DNA from: CAVWUA01 sp963758025
GTDB lineage: Bacteria; Planctomycetota; Planctomycetia; Isosphaerales; Isosphaeraceae
Assembly (NCBI GenBank): GCA_963758025.1
Contig: CAVWUA010000004.1
Coordinates: forward strand, 248,001 to 312,000
Length of the DNA: 64,000 nucleotides
Direction: 5' to 3'
The position numbers were made by a program, and so were the translations under genes. Numbering within the stretch: the first letter of the stretch is position 1; each line of letters opens with the position of its first letter. A model generated the notes under the pieces. The model did no database searches. It was not told where the DNA came from and saw only the letters and a program-made list of their open reading frames with translations. This document shows positions 38,450-46,723 of the stretch, piece after piece.

Positions 38450-39016
38450 ATGCTGGTCACCGTAATCGCCTGTGCTCGGTGTACGCAGGGCAATCATCCA
38501 TCGAGTCGATTTTGTGACCGTTGCGGATTGCCCCTGGGGGCCGTCCAGGCTGACGTGGATGCAGGGATGGATGCACTCGGTCCTTATGAACCTCCGGACC
38601 CGCACGATTTCGACGCGGCAGGTCCGATCCGCGATCTCGTCGCGTGCTCCGGTTTTGGCGCGGTGCCGTTCGGGCACGGCTTTCGCCTCATCGTCCCCTT
38701 GAACCTGGACCGCCATCAGGCCGTGTATATCGGGCGGTCGGGGCTCGATCCGGTCGCGGGGCCGCTGATCACCTTGGTGTCCGTCTGTGGTCCCGCGAAC
38801 ACGCGCGACGCGAGAATCTTGCTCAAGCTGAACGCGGTGGCACTTGAAGGGTATTTCGCCATCAAGGTGCTGAGGGGGGAAGAATACTTCGTTGTGACCC
38901 GCAACCTCCCCGTTTCGGCGGTGCCGCAAACCGATGCCGCGATGCTCGTGCGTCGGATCGCCGAGACGGCCGATGGACTTGAAGATCGGCTCTCCCGAGG
39001 TCGCGATCTCTACTGA
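38450..39016 (+). CDS. small protein with N-terminal zinc ribbon
   Basis: 188 residues from ATG 38450, with GGGAG 9 bases before. Residues 8-28 hold a CxxC..CxxC ribbon (CARCTQGNHPSSRFCDRCGL). The rest has an alternating strand/helix pattern (AVPFGHGFRLIVPLNLD, VALEGYFAIKVLRGEEYFV, MLVRRIAETADGLEDRL) that resembles the YbjN/type III chaperone fold, though this is a weak impression. It is 68 bp before a sensor-domain protein and a hybrid kinase on the same strand, so it may be part of that signalling unit. Confidence 0.65.
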   Translation: MLVTVIACARCTQGNHPSSRFCDRCGLPLGAVQADVDAGMDALGPYEPPDPHDFDAAGPIRDLVACSGFGAVPFGHGFRLIVPLNLDRHQAVYIGRSGLDPVAGPLITLVSVCGPANTRDARILLKLNAVALEGYFAIKVLRGEEYFVVTRNLPVSAVPQTDAAMLVRRIAETADGLEDRLSRGRDLY

Positions 39017-39084
39017 CACTCCGTCGTTCGCCGGGAGTTGCCTTTCCGTCACGAGGAACTTCGGAAACTGGATCATTATTCATT

Positions 39085-39627
39085 ATGGACGCCCCCAAAG
39101 AAGCCCCAAAGTCAACGATCGACCAGCTCGATCTCCCACTGGATAGAGACGTCTTTCTCAGGACCTTGATCCGGGAGCTTTCGGGAACCCTGCAGGACGT
39201 TGTGGGGCTGGAGGAAGCCTCCGGTTTCGTCAGTGTGGTCGGTCAGCGTATTGGCGAACAGATAAATCAGGATTACACCTCGGCCCTCGCCGTGAACCGG
39301 CACTTGACGCGGGAGCAGGTCGCCGCAGTGCTCGTGGATCTGAAACGACGGATCAAGGGGGATTTCTTTATCATCAAGCAGGATGAGGAATCCCTCGTCC
39401 TGGGGAACCGCGCCTGTCCTTTCGGTGAGAAGGTGATCGACCGGCCCGCGATGTGCATGATGACGTCGAACGTATTTGGGGTCATCACAGCGGCAAATCT
39501 CGGATACGCTCGGGTGGAACTGGAGGAGACGATCGCGCAAGGGGCCCCTGGCTGCCGGGTCGTCGTCCATCTGAAGCCCGCCGAGAATCCTGACGATAAC
39601 CAGGGACGAGAATATTTTCAGGGATAG
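39085..39627 (+). CDS. V4R/MetOD1-like sensor domain protein
   Basis: 180 residues. The C-terminal half shows a cysteine pattern typical of the 4-vinyl-reductase-like methanogen output domain: NRACPFGEKVIDRPAMCMMTSNVFGVITA and a later APGCRVVVHL. These domains bind small ligands or metal through the cysteines. The N-terminal helix (RDVFLRTLIRELSGTLQDVVGLEEA) could dimerise. It ends 10 bp before a PAS histidine kinase, so it probably feeds a signal into it. ATG at 39085. Confidence 0.68.
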   Translation: MDAPKEAPKSTIDQLDLPLDRDVFLRTLIRELSGTLQDVVGLEEASGFVSVVGQRIGEQINQDYTSALAVNRHLTREQVAAVLVDLKRRIKGDFFIIKQDEESLVLGNRACPFGEKVIDRPAMCMMTSNVFGVITAANLGYARVELEETIAQGAPGCRVVVHLKPAENPDDNQGREYFQG

Positions 39628-39637
39628 GCAGTACGCC

Positions 39638-41601
39638 GTGTCGCTCGACCTTCTACTCCACCTCGCTGAGAAGCTAGGAGAGCCGACGTTTCTGCTGGAC
39701 GGCGACGGACGGGTTCTCGGCGCCACGAGCGGTCTCTCACGCCAGCTCGACGTCAATTCTTCCCGGCTGCGGGGGCAACGCCTCGTCGATGTCACCGATA
39801 CCCCCGCCGAAGCCGTCGAAACGTTTCTCCATCGCTGCAAACAATCTGGCGCGATGATTCCGGGCGCACTGATTCTGAGAGCCGACGACGGCGATTCGGT
39901 CACGTGCCGCGTCGAGGGCTGCCTCCTGCGGCCGAAAGGGCCTGATGGTGATGCGCTCGTGCTCTTGAAGATCACGCCAAAACGTGTCGCCGATCACCAG
40001 TTCCTCGAATTGAACCGGAAGATCGGCGAACTTTCGCGGCAGATCCAGCTTCGCATGGAGACCGAAGATCGGCTGCGTAAGCAGACCGAGTGGCTCACCG
40101 TCACGCTATCGAGCATCGGTGACGCGGTCATTGCCACGGACATGGAAGGGCGCGTCACCTTGATGAACCCAGTCGCGGAACGGCTGACCGGATGGACGCG
40201 GCATGAGGCGCTCGGCCGGCCGCTCAATCAGATCTTCCACATTCTCAATGAGGAGTCGCGGGAGCCTGTCGAGAATCCGGTCGATCAGGTCTTGCGGGAA
40301 GGAATCGTCGTCGGGCTGGCCAACCATACCGTACTGCTTTCCCGGAATGGACGAGAGTACGCCATCGACGACACGGCCGCTCCGATCCGGACGGAAACGG
40401 GGGAGCTGATCGGTGTCGTCCTGATCTTTCACGACACCGGCGATCGGCGTGCCATGGAGCGAGAGTTGCATCGGCGGGCCGCGAGCCTGATCGAGGCGGA
40501 TCGGCGCAAAGACGAATTTCTGGCCATGCTGGCACACGAGCTGCGCAATCCCCTGGCCCCGATTGCCAACGCCCTGCAATTGATCCAGGATAGCTCCGAC
40601 CCGTCAACCGAACTGGAATGGTCATCCCAGATCATGGAGCGGCAGCTCCGGCACATGGCGCGGCTTGTGGATGACCTGCTGGATGTCTCCCGGATCAATC
40701 AAGGCAAGATCACGCTCCGCCCCCAGATCGTCGATCTGGCCTCGGTCGTGAACCATGCTCTGGATGTCACCCGGGCGGCGATTGGAGAGAAAAACCAGAC
40801 GTTGACCGTGTCCTTACCCGAGGGACGCGTCTTCGTCTGGATCGACCCGACGCGGATGGAACAGGTTCTTGCCAACCTGTTAAGCAACGCCTCGAAATAT
40901 ACGAACAAGGGAGGCCGGATCGACCTGACCGTTCGTGTCGAGGGAGATGACCTGCACGTGAACGTCCGCGATAACGGGGTCGGCCTGTCCCCCGAGAACG
41001 CGTCCAAGATCTTCGACCTGTTCATGCAGGTGGATCGATCCCTCGACCGCTCCCAGGGGGGGCTGGGGATCGGCCTGACCCTGGTTCGGACCCTCGTGGA
41101 ATTGCACGGCGGGAGTGTCGCGGTCCAGAGCCCGGGACTCGGCCTCGGCAGCGAGTTCGAGATCACGCTCCCCGGCGCCGTGCGCCGGGAGACGACCCGC
41201 CGGAGACCCCGGAACTGTTGGCGAGCGGGTTCCCCGCGTCCCGTCGGATTCTCGTCGTGGATGACAATATCGACTCGGCGCGGAGCATGGCGCGGCTTCT
41301 GAGTCGCTGGGGCCATGACGTTCTCGTCGCGTATGACGGCTCGCAGGCTCTGTCTCTGGCCGAGTCGGGGCAGCCGGATGTCGTGCTGCTGGACATCGGT
41401 CTGCCGGGACTGAACGGATTCCAGGTCGCCGGACGTTTACGGCAGATGCTCGACGCGAAACCTGTCTGTATCATCGCCGTGACCGGCTACGGCCAGAAGG
41501 AAGACCGGGAGAAGACGCGGCAGGCCGGTTTCGACCATCATCTGGTCAAACCCGTCGATCCGGGAGCCTTGAAAGGGGTCCTCTTGCAAGCCCGGGAATG
41601 A
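39638..41601 (+). CDS. hybrid histidine kinase with PAS and receiver domains (one-base frameshift)
   Basis: GTG start 39638. Domains: a PAS-like sensor (FLLDGDGRVLGATSGLS), a second PAS (VTLSSIGDAVIATDMEGRVT) near residue 155, HisKA with the phospho-histidine in MLAHELRNPLAPIANAL (near 300), HATPase with NLLSNASKY and SQGGLGIGLTLV, and a receiver (RRILVVDDNIDS, VLLDIGLPGLNGFQV, AVTGYG, LVKPVD). One G is missing near 41190 (RRE-DDPPETPELL), so the receiver is in another frame. It could instead be a separate response regulator starting at TTG 41218, but continuity of the linker favours one protein of about 654 residues. No DNA-binding output. Cytoplasmic; no membrane helix. Confidence 0.87.
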
Positions 41602-41713
41602 GTTCCTCGTTCACCGAAGGTTCGGTCATCGCAATCGGCGACGGTTCGGTTAGAATAGGAACTGTTACAGGGCTTCGCCGATCGTTGTTCTCTCCTACGT
41701 GGAGCCAATTGTC

Positions 41714-42208
41714 ATGGCCTTCCCCTCCCCGAGTGACCTCCCCTGGCTCGACCGCATGTCGGTTCGGATTCCGAGTTATGCCGGCTACCTGGATCGCGCG
41801 AAGCGTCGGGAGACGGACGCGCTCGTGCGTCAAGCCATCGCGGATCGCCTGGCGCGGCTCAAACTTGAGATCGAGATGGCGATCCGCAATTGCCAGTCGC
41901 ACGACAACATCACCACCGAGGCCAATACCCTGAAACGGCTGGAGAACCACGTGGATCGGGTTTACCAGCGCGTGCATTCGACGGCAGCCAGTCCGGTGAA
42001 CTTCTTCGAGACCGGCGACCTGAGCGCCAACGCGGCGGACCAACTGCACGAATTCGATCTGGACCTGCTTTTGCAATCGGATCACCTGCTCCAGCGTTTC
42101 GAACGGCCCAGCCCCGATCACAACTTGCTGGCTCATGTCGAGTCGGAGTTGAACGAGCTGGAAAAGAAGCTCGACGAACGCGTAACGCTGTTTACGGGCT
42201 CCGTCTGA
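41714..42208 (+). CDS. hypothetical coiled-coil protein
   Basis: 164 residues from ATG 41714 (GGAG upstream). Entirely helical: LVRQAIADRLARLKLEIEMA, LKRLENHVDRVYQRVHSTA, FDLDLLLQSDHLLQRFERP and HVESELNELEKKLDERVTL. No signal peptide, no cysteine motif. Its stop overlaps the end of the convergent GT39-like gene by 17 bases. Not recognised; a scaffold or partner role is only a guess. Confidence 0.6.
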   Translation: MAFPSPSDLPWLDRMSVRIPSYAGYLDRAKRRETDALVRQAIADRLARLKLEIEMAIRNCQSHDNITTEANTLKRLENHVDRVYQRVHSTAASPVNFFETGDLSANAADQLHEFDLDLLLQSDHLLQRFERPSPDHNLLAHVESELNELEKKLDERVTLFTGSV

Positions 42209-43867
42209 TCGACTCTTCCGAAATGTCCGCCGTGCGATACAGAAGGATCGTCCCGCCGTCGAGAATGACGGCGGGCTTGACATGCCCAAGCGCATCAAAG
42301 TAATGGGGAGGCCCCCAGGGGCCATGCTCCAGAGAGGTCGAGACCGCCAGATAGCGCGTGCGCGCCGTGAGCCGGGGCGGCAGGCCGGGATGATCCTCCC
42401 CCGCGTCGATCACGAAGACCTCTCCCACGACCCCGTAATGACGTGGGTCCGTGTCCCCGAAGTAATACAGAGTCAAGTCGCGGTAGAACGGCTCCCGGCG
42501 CTGAAGTTCGGCAAGGAATTTCGCCCCTTGACCCCAATCGAGATTGGAATCCGCCAGGATTACCCGCCCACCGTCCGTCCCTCCCGCGACCGCATTGAAA
42601 TAGGAAAGCTCGTGCGGGTGAATCAACATCACGGCAAGGGCCTGCCCGAGTAGCCCGATCATCGCCACCAAGGCCCCCCGACGCCCCCACTCCGCCAGCG
42701 CCGAAACCCAGACGATGGCCGCGGGTGCCAGGGGCAAGAGATAGCGGAATCCATAATTCCGCGACGATCCCAGGGCGACCACGACGAGCATCCCCCCCAC
42801 GATCGCCAGGATCATCCGGTCGCCCGTTGTCGAGGGACGGCGACGCCCGAGCCACGCCCGTCCGAGAAGCAGCACGTAGAAGGCCAACGGCACTTTCACC
42901 GCGAGGCAGACGAAGTAATAGTACCACCAACCGTTCATCCGACGCTCACCCAGCAGATAGCTCGGTCCGCCGCCGCGCTGATGCTGCATCTGGCGGAGGA
43001 AGCCGACCCAGTCCTGCGGAAGCGGCCGTTCCGAGAGCCGCGCGAGAACAGGGCCGAAGCGCGGTCCGAAATGGCGGACAAGGTAGGGATGGCCGCCGCG
43101 CTGGGTGCTGACGGGAAGCGTGGCGAAGCCGGTCACGATCAGGTCGGACAGGAGCATCACGAAAAGGAACAACAGCATTCCCCCGGCGACACGGATCGTC
43201 ATCCGTATCATCATCGTTCCGCGAGACTCCCGGCGCAGGGATTCGATCCACCATGCCAGGCCGAGCAAAGGGGGAAAGAGTACGGCGGTGAACTTGCAGG
43301 AAAACGCCAGGCCGGCGAGCGCGGCGGTCGCGAAGAACGCCCGGCGGTCGCCCGTTTCCAGAAAGCGATGGAACAACAGAAAGATCCCCGCCGAACACGC
43401 CACCAGCGGCATTTCCATGGTCACCAGCGCACCATGAGCCAGCAGGTTCGGGCTGAGCGCAAAGAGCCAGGCCGCCAGTGCCATGGCTCTCGGACCATGC
43501 TGCCGACGCGCCCAGGCGGCCGTCAGCACCAGCGCCGCGGCCCAGATCCAGAGCGAGGCCGATCGCACCAGGGGCAACAGCACGACCTGGTGCCCCTCGG
43601 GGTCATCGGCCAATCCGGGAAAGCCCGCGCGGTCCAGGGCCCAGTACACCGGGACCTGCTGGAGCTTCCAGAACGTCAACGGCGAACCCATGCGGGTAAT
43701 TCGCTCCTGAGCCCCGGTTCGCCACCAGTCGGCGGCAATCTGCAGGTAGGCGACCTCGTCGTAGGTCGCCGAACTCTGAAGCAGCGAATCCACTTCCAGC
43801 GCCAGGCCGACGGCCAGGGCCAGGCCGACCGCGAGCGGCCAGACCCACCCCGGCGCCGATCCGTCAT
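42192..43867 (-). CDS. GT39-type membrane glycosyltransferase (possible frameshift at the start)
   Basis: About 550 residues with ten or more hydrophobic helices. The N-terminal motif SSATYDEVAYLQIAADWW, with an acidic pair after the first helix, is typical of GT39/PMT-ArnT proteins, which move sugars from polyprenyl phosphate to an acceptor. Other helices: LWIWAAALVLTAAWA, LFFLFVMLLSDLIV-like and MILAIVGGMLVVVAL. The open frame begins at GTG 43793, which would cut the first helix. An ATG at 43867 overlaps the upstream stop as ATGA, and a missing base near 43855 would join it to PGWVWPLAVGLALAVGLALE. The upstream gene is a Gfo/Idh oxidoreductase. Confidence 0.78.
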
Positions 43868-44928
43868 GGCGTGGGCTCCACGTCGGGCTGGATCGTCCGC
43901 GATTCCCGACGGCTCCGCTTCACGACATCGACGAGCCGGGCGATGGCCAAGGCGTCGTCCAGGGTCGGGCAAAGGGACTGTTGCCCCCGCATCAGGCGGT
44001 AGAAGTTGTCGTTGATCGTCTCGCCAACGCTTGGCTCCAGCGGCAAGCGTTCCTCGTGGGTCGCCCTGGCGTCGGACCACTGAATATGGTCGGGCATCTC
44101 CAGCCAGGCGGCCCCTCGCTCGGCGTACACCTGAAACCCCGGCGCGGGGAGGAATCGATTCGCCTCGCCCCACGCCGTCCGATGATAACGACCGTAGGTA
44201 ATCTGCGCGGACTCGCCACCGGGAAACTTCAGCACGAACCCTTCAAAGTCCTCTCCCGGGGATTCTCCCGGATGCTCCTCACCCGTGTGCTGCGGGAGCA
44301 CGGAGGCCCCGAAACCGAGGACCGATTCCGGCTCGGCCTGAAAGACGAACCGGCACCAGTCGATCAGGTTCGCCCCCGGATCGACCGGCAAAGGGGAAGG
44401 GGCAAGCTGTGTTGTCGGCCCGGGATGCCCGTAGCGGTCGAAGCCGAAAAGACGGCTGTGGCCGAGTACGAGTCGGGGCGATCCCAGCGACGTGGCCAGC
44501 AACTCACGGAGGCGCAAGGTCGCTGGATAGAAACGCCGGGCCAGTTCCGGAACGAAAGGTGTTCCGCGTGCCCGAAGAGTGGGAGCCAGGGCGTTCAATC
44601 CGTGTGGATCGCTCGCCACCGGCAGCGCGCAATAGATCGGTTTGCCCGCCGCGCTGGCCAGTTCCAGCGCATGCAGGCCGAACCACTGCGCGGTCAGGAT
44701 ATAGACGACATCCACATCCGGCCGCTCGATCAGCTCGGTCAGCCCTTCGCAGGCGTGACAGCGCAATTGCCGGGCTTCCAGGGCCGATCTCCGGGCGACG
44801 TGATCGTACAAGGCGACAACCCGGAAGCGGTCCTCCAGGCGCGTCAGTGCCGGCTTGTGACGTGCTTCCCAGAGCCGGCCCAGGCCGACGACTCCGACCC
44901 CGAGCCGATCTCGCTTGATTGCGGCCAA
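43864..44928 (-). CDS. Gfo/Idh/MocA-family oxidoreductase
   Basis: 354 residues from TTG 44928, with GGGAGG 9 bases before. Rossmann opening LGVGVVGLGRLWEARHKPAL (GxGxxx), DVDVVYILTAQWFGLHALEL, and the region where the family usually has EKP reads PIYCALPVASDPHGL, so the conserved EKP lysine is missing. This suggests an altered or non-catalytic member, perhaps sugar-binding. The stop overlaps the next gene as ATGA (43864-43867), which implies coupled translation with the GT39-like enzyme; the pair may make and transfer one sugar, which is an inference. Confidence 0.78.
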   Translation of the reverse strand: MAAIKRDRLGVGVVGLGRLWEARHKPALTRLEDRFRVVALYDHVARRSALEARQLRCHACEGLTELIERPDVDVVYILTAQWFGLHALELASAAGKPIYCALPVASDPHGLNALAPTLRARGTPFVPELARRFYPATLRLRELLATSLGSPRLVLGHSRLFGFDRYGHPGPTTQLAPSPLPVDPGANLIDWCRFVFQAEPESVLGFGASVLPQHTGEEHPGESPGEDFEGFVLKFPGGESAQITYGRYHRTAWGEANRFLPAPGFQVYAERGAAWLEMPDHIQWSDARATHEERLPLEPSVGETINDNFYRLMRGQQSLCPTLDDALAIARLVDVVKRSRRESRTIQPDVEPTP

Positions 44929-45072
44929 AGACAGCGCCTCCCGCGCAAGGCAAAAGCGGCCGGTCCAACCGTGGCCGAGCCGCGAATTCGGTTCGAGAAC
45001 CTAGCCTAACATCGAACCGAGGGTCCATCCACCCCATCCGTTTTGTTGCGATCCGCGCGTCTCTTTCGGCTG

Positions 45073-45106
45073 CCTTGTCCACAAGGGTCAGTGGATCGCG
45101 TAGAAT
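45073..45106 (+). promoter_or_regulatory. candidate promoter with palindrome for the DUF3754 gene
   Basis: Palindrome ccttgtccacaagg (45073-45086) and a -10-like TAGAAT at 45101-45106, about 42 bases before the start codon. The -35 is poor: TTGTCC lies 20 bases upstream. The palindrome at this place could be an operator. Confidence 0.3.
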
Positions 45107-45147
45107 AGTCTCTTGGGTGAATCAGGTTCCCAGCCGGGGGAGGTGCC

Positions 45148-46425
45148 ATGAGTCTGATTGTGACCACCACGACCGAGCCGGCAGGCGATGACGCCTCGGT
45201 TCTTTCCGTGGACGCCACGCCTGCCCTTCCCCCCGACATGACGGAGCGTTCGATTCCTCTCCGTGTCAGCGACCTGGAACGTCTCCTGCGGAGTGATTCC
45301 GGGCTTTCCGCCGAGGAACGGAACCTCTGGAACCAGTTCACGCGCGTGCTCGGCGCGACGTTTCACCACAAGTTCCACGAATGCCTGATCGAGTTGAAGG
45401 AGAAGTACGTCCCGCTCGACCCGGACAGCGATTGCATCGACCTGGAAGGGCTCACCCTGGAACCGTCCGAGGATGCCGACGAGGCGTTCCTCGCGGCGTT
45501 CGAGGAGGTCCTGATGCGCGCCAATTACCGGCCGTTGAATCTGGAAATTATCGAACAAGCCATCACGGCCCCAAATGAGCACGGACTGAATTACGTCCCG
45601 GACCTGGAGCTGTTCGAGCACCTTAAAGTCTACGCCCGGGGCGCGACGAAGGTCGTGCGCAAGTTCCGCTCACTCCGGACGGCCTTCCGCCGCAAGGAAA
45701 TCACCTTCGACGGCTATGAGCGGCTGGTCATCGCCCTGAAGTTCCGGCCAAACGACAAGCTGGGCGAGTACGTCCAATCCGACGTGCTCTACCTGCGCAT
45801 GTTCAAGGACGTACCGCATGTCGACATGGAAATGCACCTACCCGAGCAAGGGGTGAAGGTCAAGATGCGCTGGATCGACAAGGCGCAAATCGCCTCGCCG
45901 ATCGCCATGGGCCTCCCAACCCTGGCCTTGAAGCTGATGGCCGCCAGCATCTTCACGCTCCCCTTGACCGCGCTCGGCGGCCTGCTGGCGGCCCCGATCG
46001 GGGCGGGGGTGAAATCCTTCTTCGGCTTCCAGCAGACGAAGCTCAAGCACCTGCACCACATGATCCGCCACCTCTATTACCTGACCCTGGCCAACAACGC
46101 CAGCGTCATCAACCGGCTGGTCGACTCGGCCGAGGAGGAGGAGATCAAAGAATCCCTGCTGGCCTACTTCATCCTCTGGCGAGGCGCGAACGACGAGAAC
46201 CCCTGGGACCTCGCCCGGCTCGATCAAGCGTGTGAGGCCCTCCTGAAAGACCGCGCCGGAGTGACCGTCAATTTCGAGATCGGCGATGCCGTGGACAAGC
46301 TGCTCCGGCTCGGCCTGGCCCGCACCGATCCCCGGGGAAACCTCCACGCCGTGCCGATCCTTGAAGGACTCGCCCACCTGGATAAACTCTGGGATGATTG
46401 GTTCCACGCCCCCAAGGAATGTTAA
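45148..46425 (+). CDS. DUF3754 (TMEM143-like) membrane protein
   Basis: 425 residues. The centre has the DUF3754 signature (RMFKDVPHVDMEMHLPEQGV followed by KVKMRWIDK) and a hydrophobic pair (LMAASIFTLPLTALGGLLAA) near residue 270, which may be re-entrant or membrane-bound. The C-terminal third is helical and charged, with HLHHMIRHLYYLTLANN, and is read as cytoplasmic. Family function is unknown; eukaryotic TMEM143 is mitochondrial. ATG at 45148 with GGGGGAGG 9 bases before. Single gene; no partner visible. Confidence 0.8.
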   Translation: MSLIVTTTTEPAGDDASVLSVDATPALPPDMTERSIPLRVSDLERLLRSDSGLSAEERNLWNQFTRVLGATFHHKFHECLIELKEKYVPLDPDSDCIDLEGLTLEPSEDADEAFLAAFEEVLMRANYRPLNLEIIEQAITAPNEHGLNYVPDLELFEHLKVYARGATKVVRKFRSLRTAFRRKEITFDGYERLVIALKFRPNDKLGEYVQSDVLYLRMFKDVPHVDMEMHLPEQGVKVKMRWIDKAQIASPIAMGLPTLALKLMAASIFTLPLTALGGLLAAPIGAGVKSFFGFQQTKLKHLHHMIRHLYYLTLANNASVINRLVDSAEEEEIKESLLAYFILWRGANDENPWDLARLDQACEALLKDRAGVTVNFEIGDAVDKLLRLGLARTDPRGNLHAVPILEGLAHLDKLWDDWFHAPKEC

Positions 46426-46723
46426 ACAAAATTTAAATAATTTCCAGGAAAAGGATTGCTCCGGGATGTAATCTTGGGCAGAATGAGAGCGTGCGAGTTC
46501 TCGGGCCGAACCGGACCGCCCTCTTCGCCGTACCTCAAAAGGGGAGGACCGGCCGGAAGGGTTCTCGGATCGACGCTGGTTCGAGGCCCGCGCATCCGCT
46601 ACAATGACGCTCGGCGCCGTGTCGGGATGTCGACCCGGCGCGTTAGCCTGACCGGCGTCCCCGCCCCACGATCCTGGTCCCGCCCTTTTTTTGATGCTGA
46701 CCCCCCTCTCCAGGTGGAGACTC
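46426..46723. other. intergenic region upstream of resB
   Basis: About 300 bases, no supported gene. A -10-like TACAAT at 46600-46605 is the best candidate for a resB promoter, but no matching -35 is seen. Confidence 0.3.

Noticed and set aside
41218..41601. Separate single-domain response regulator starting at TTG 41218
   Set aside because: Not excluded, but a single missing G near 41190 gives a continuous linker from kinase to receiver, and no ribosome site precedes the TTG.
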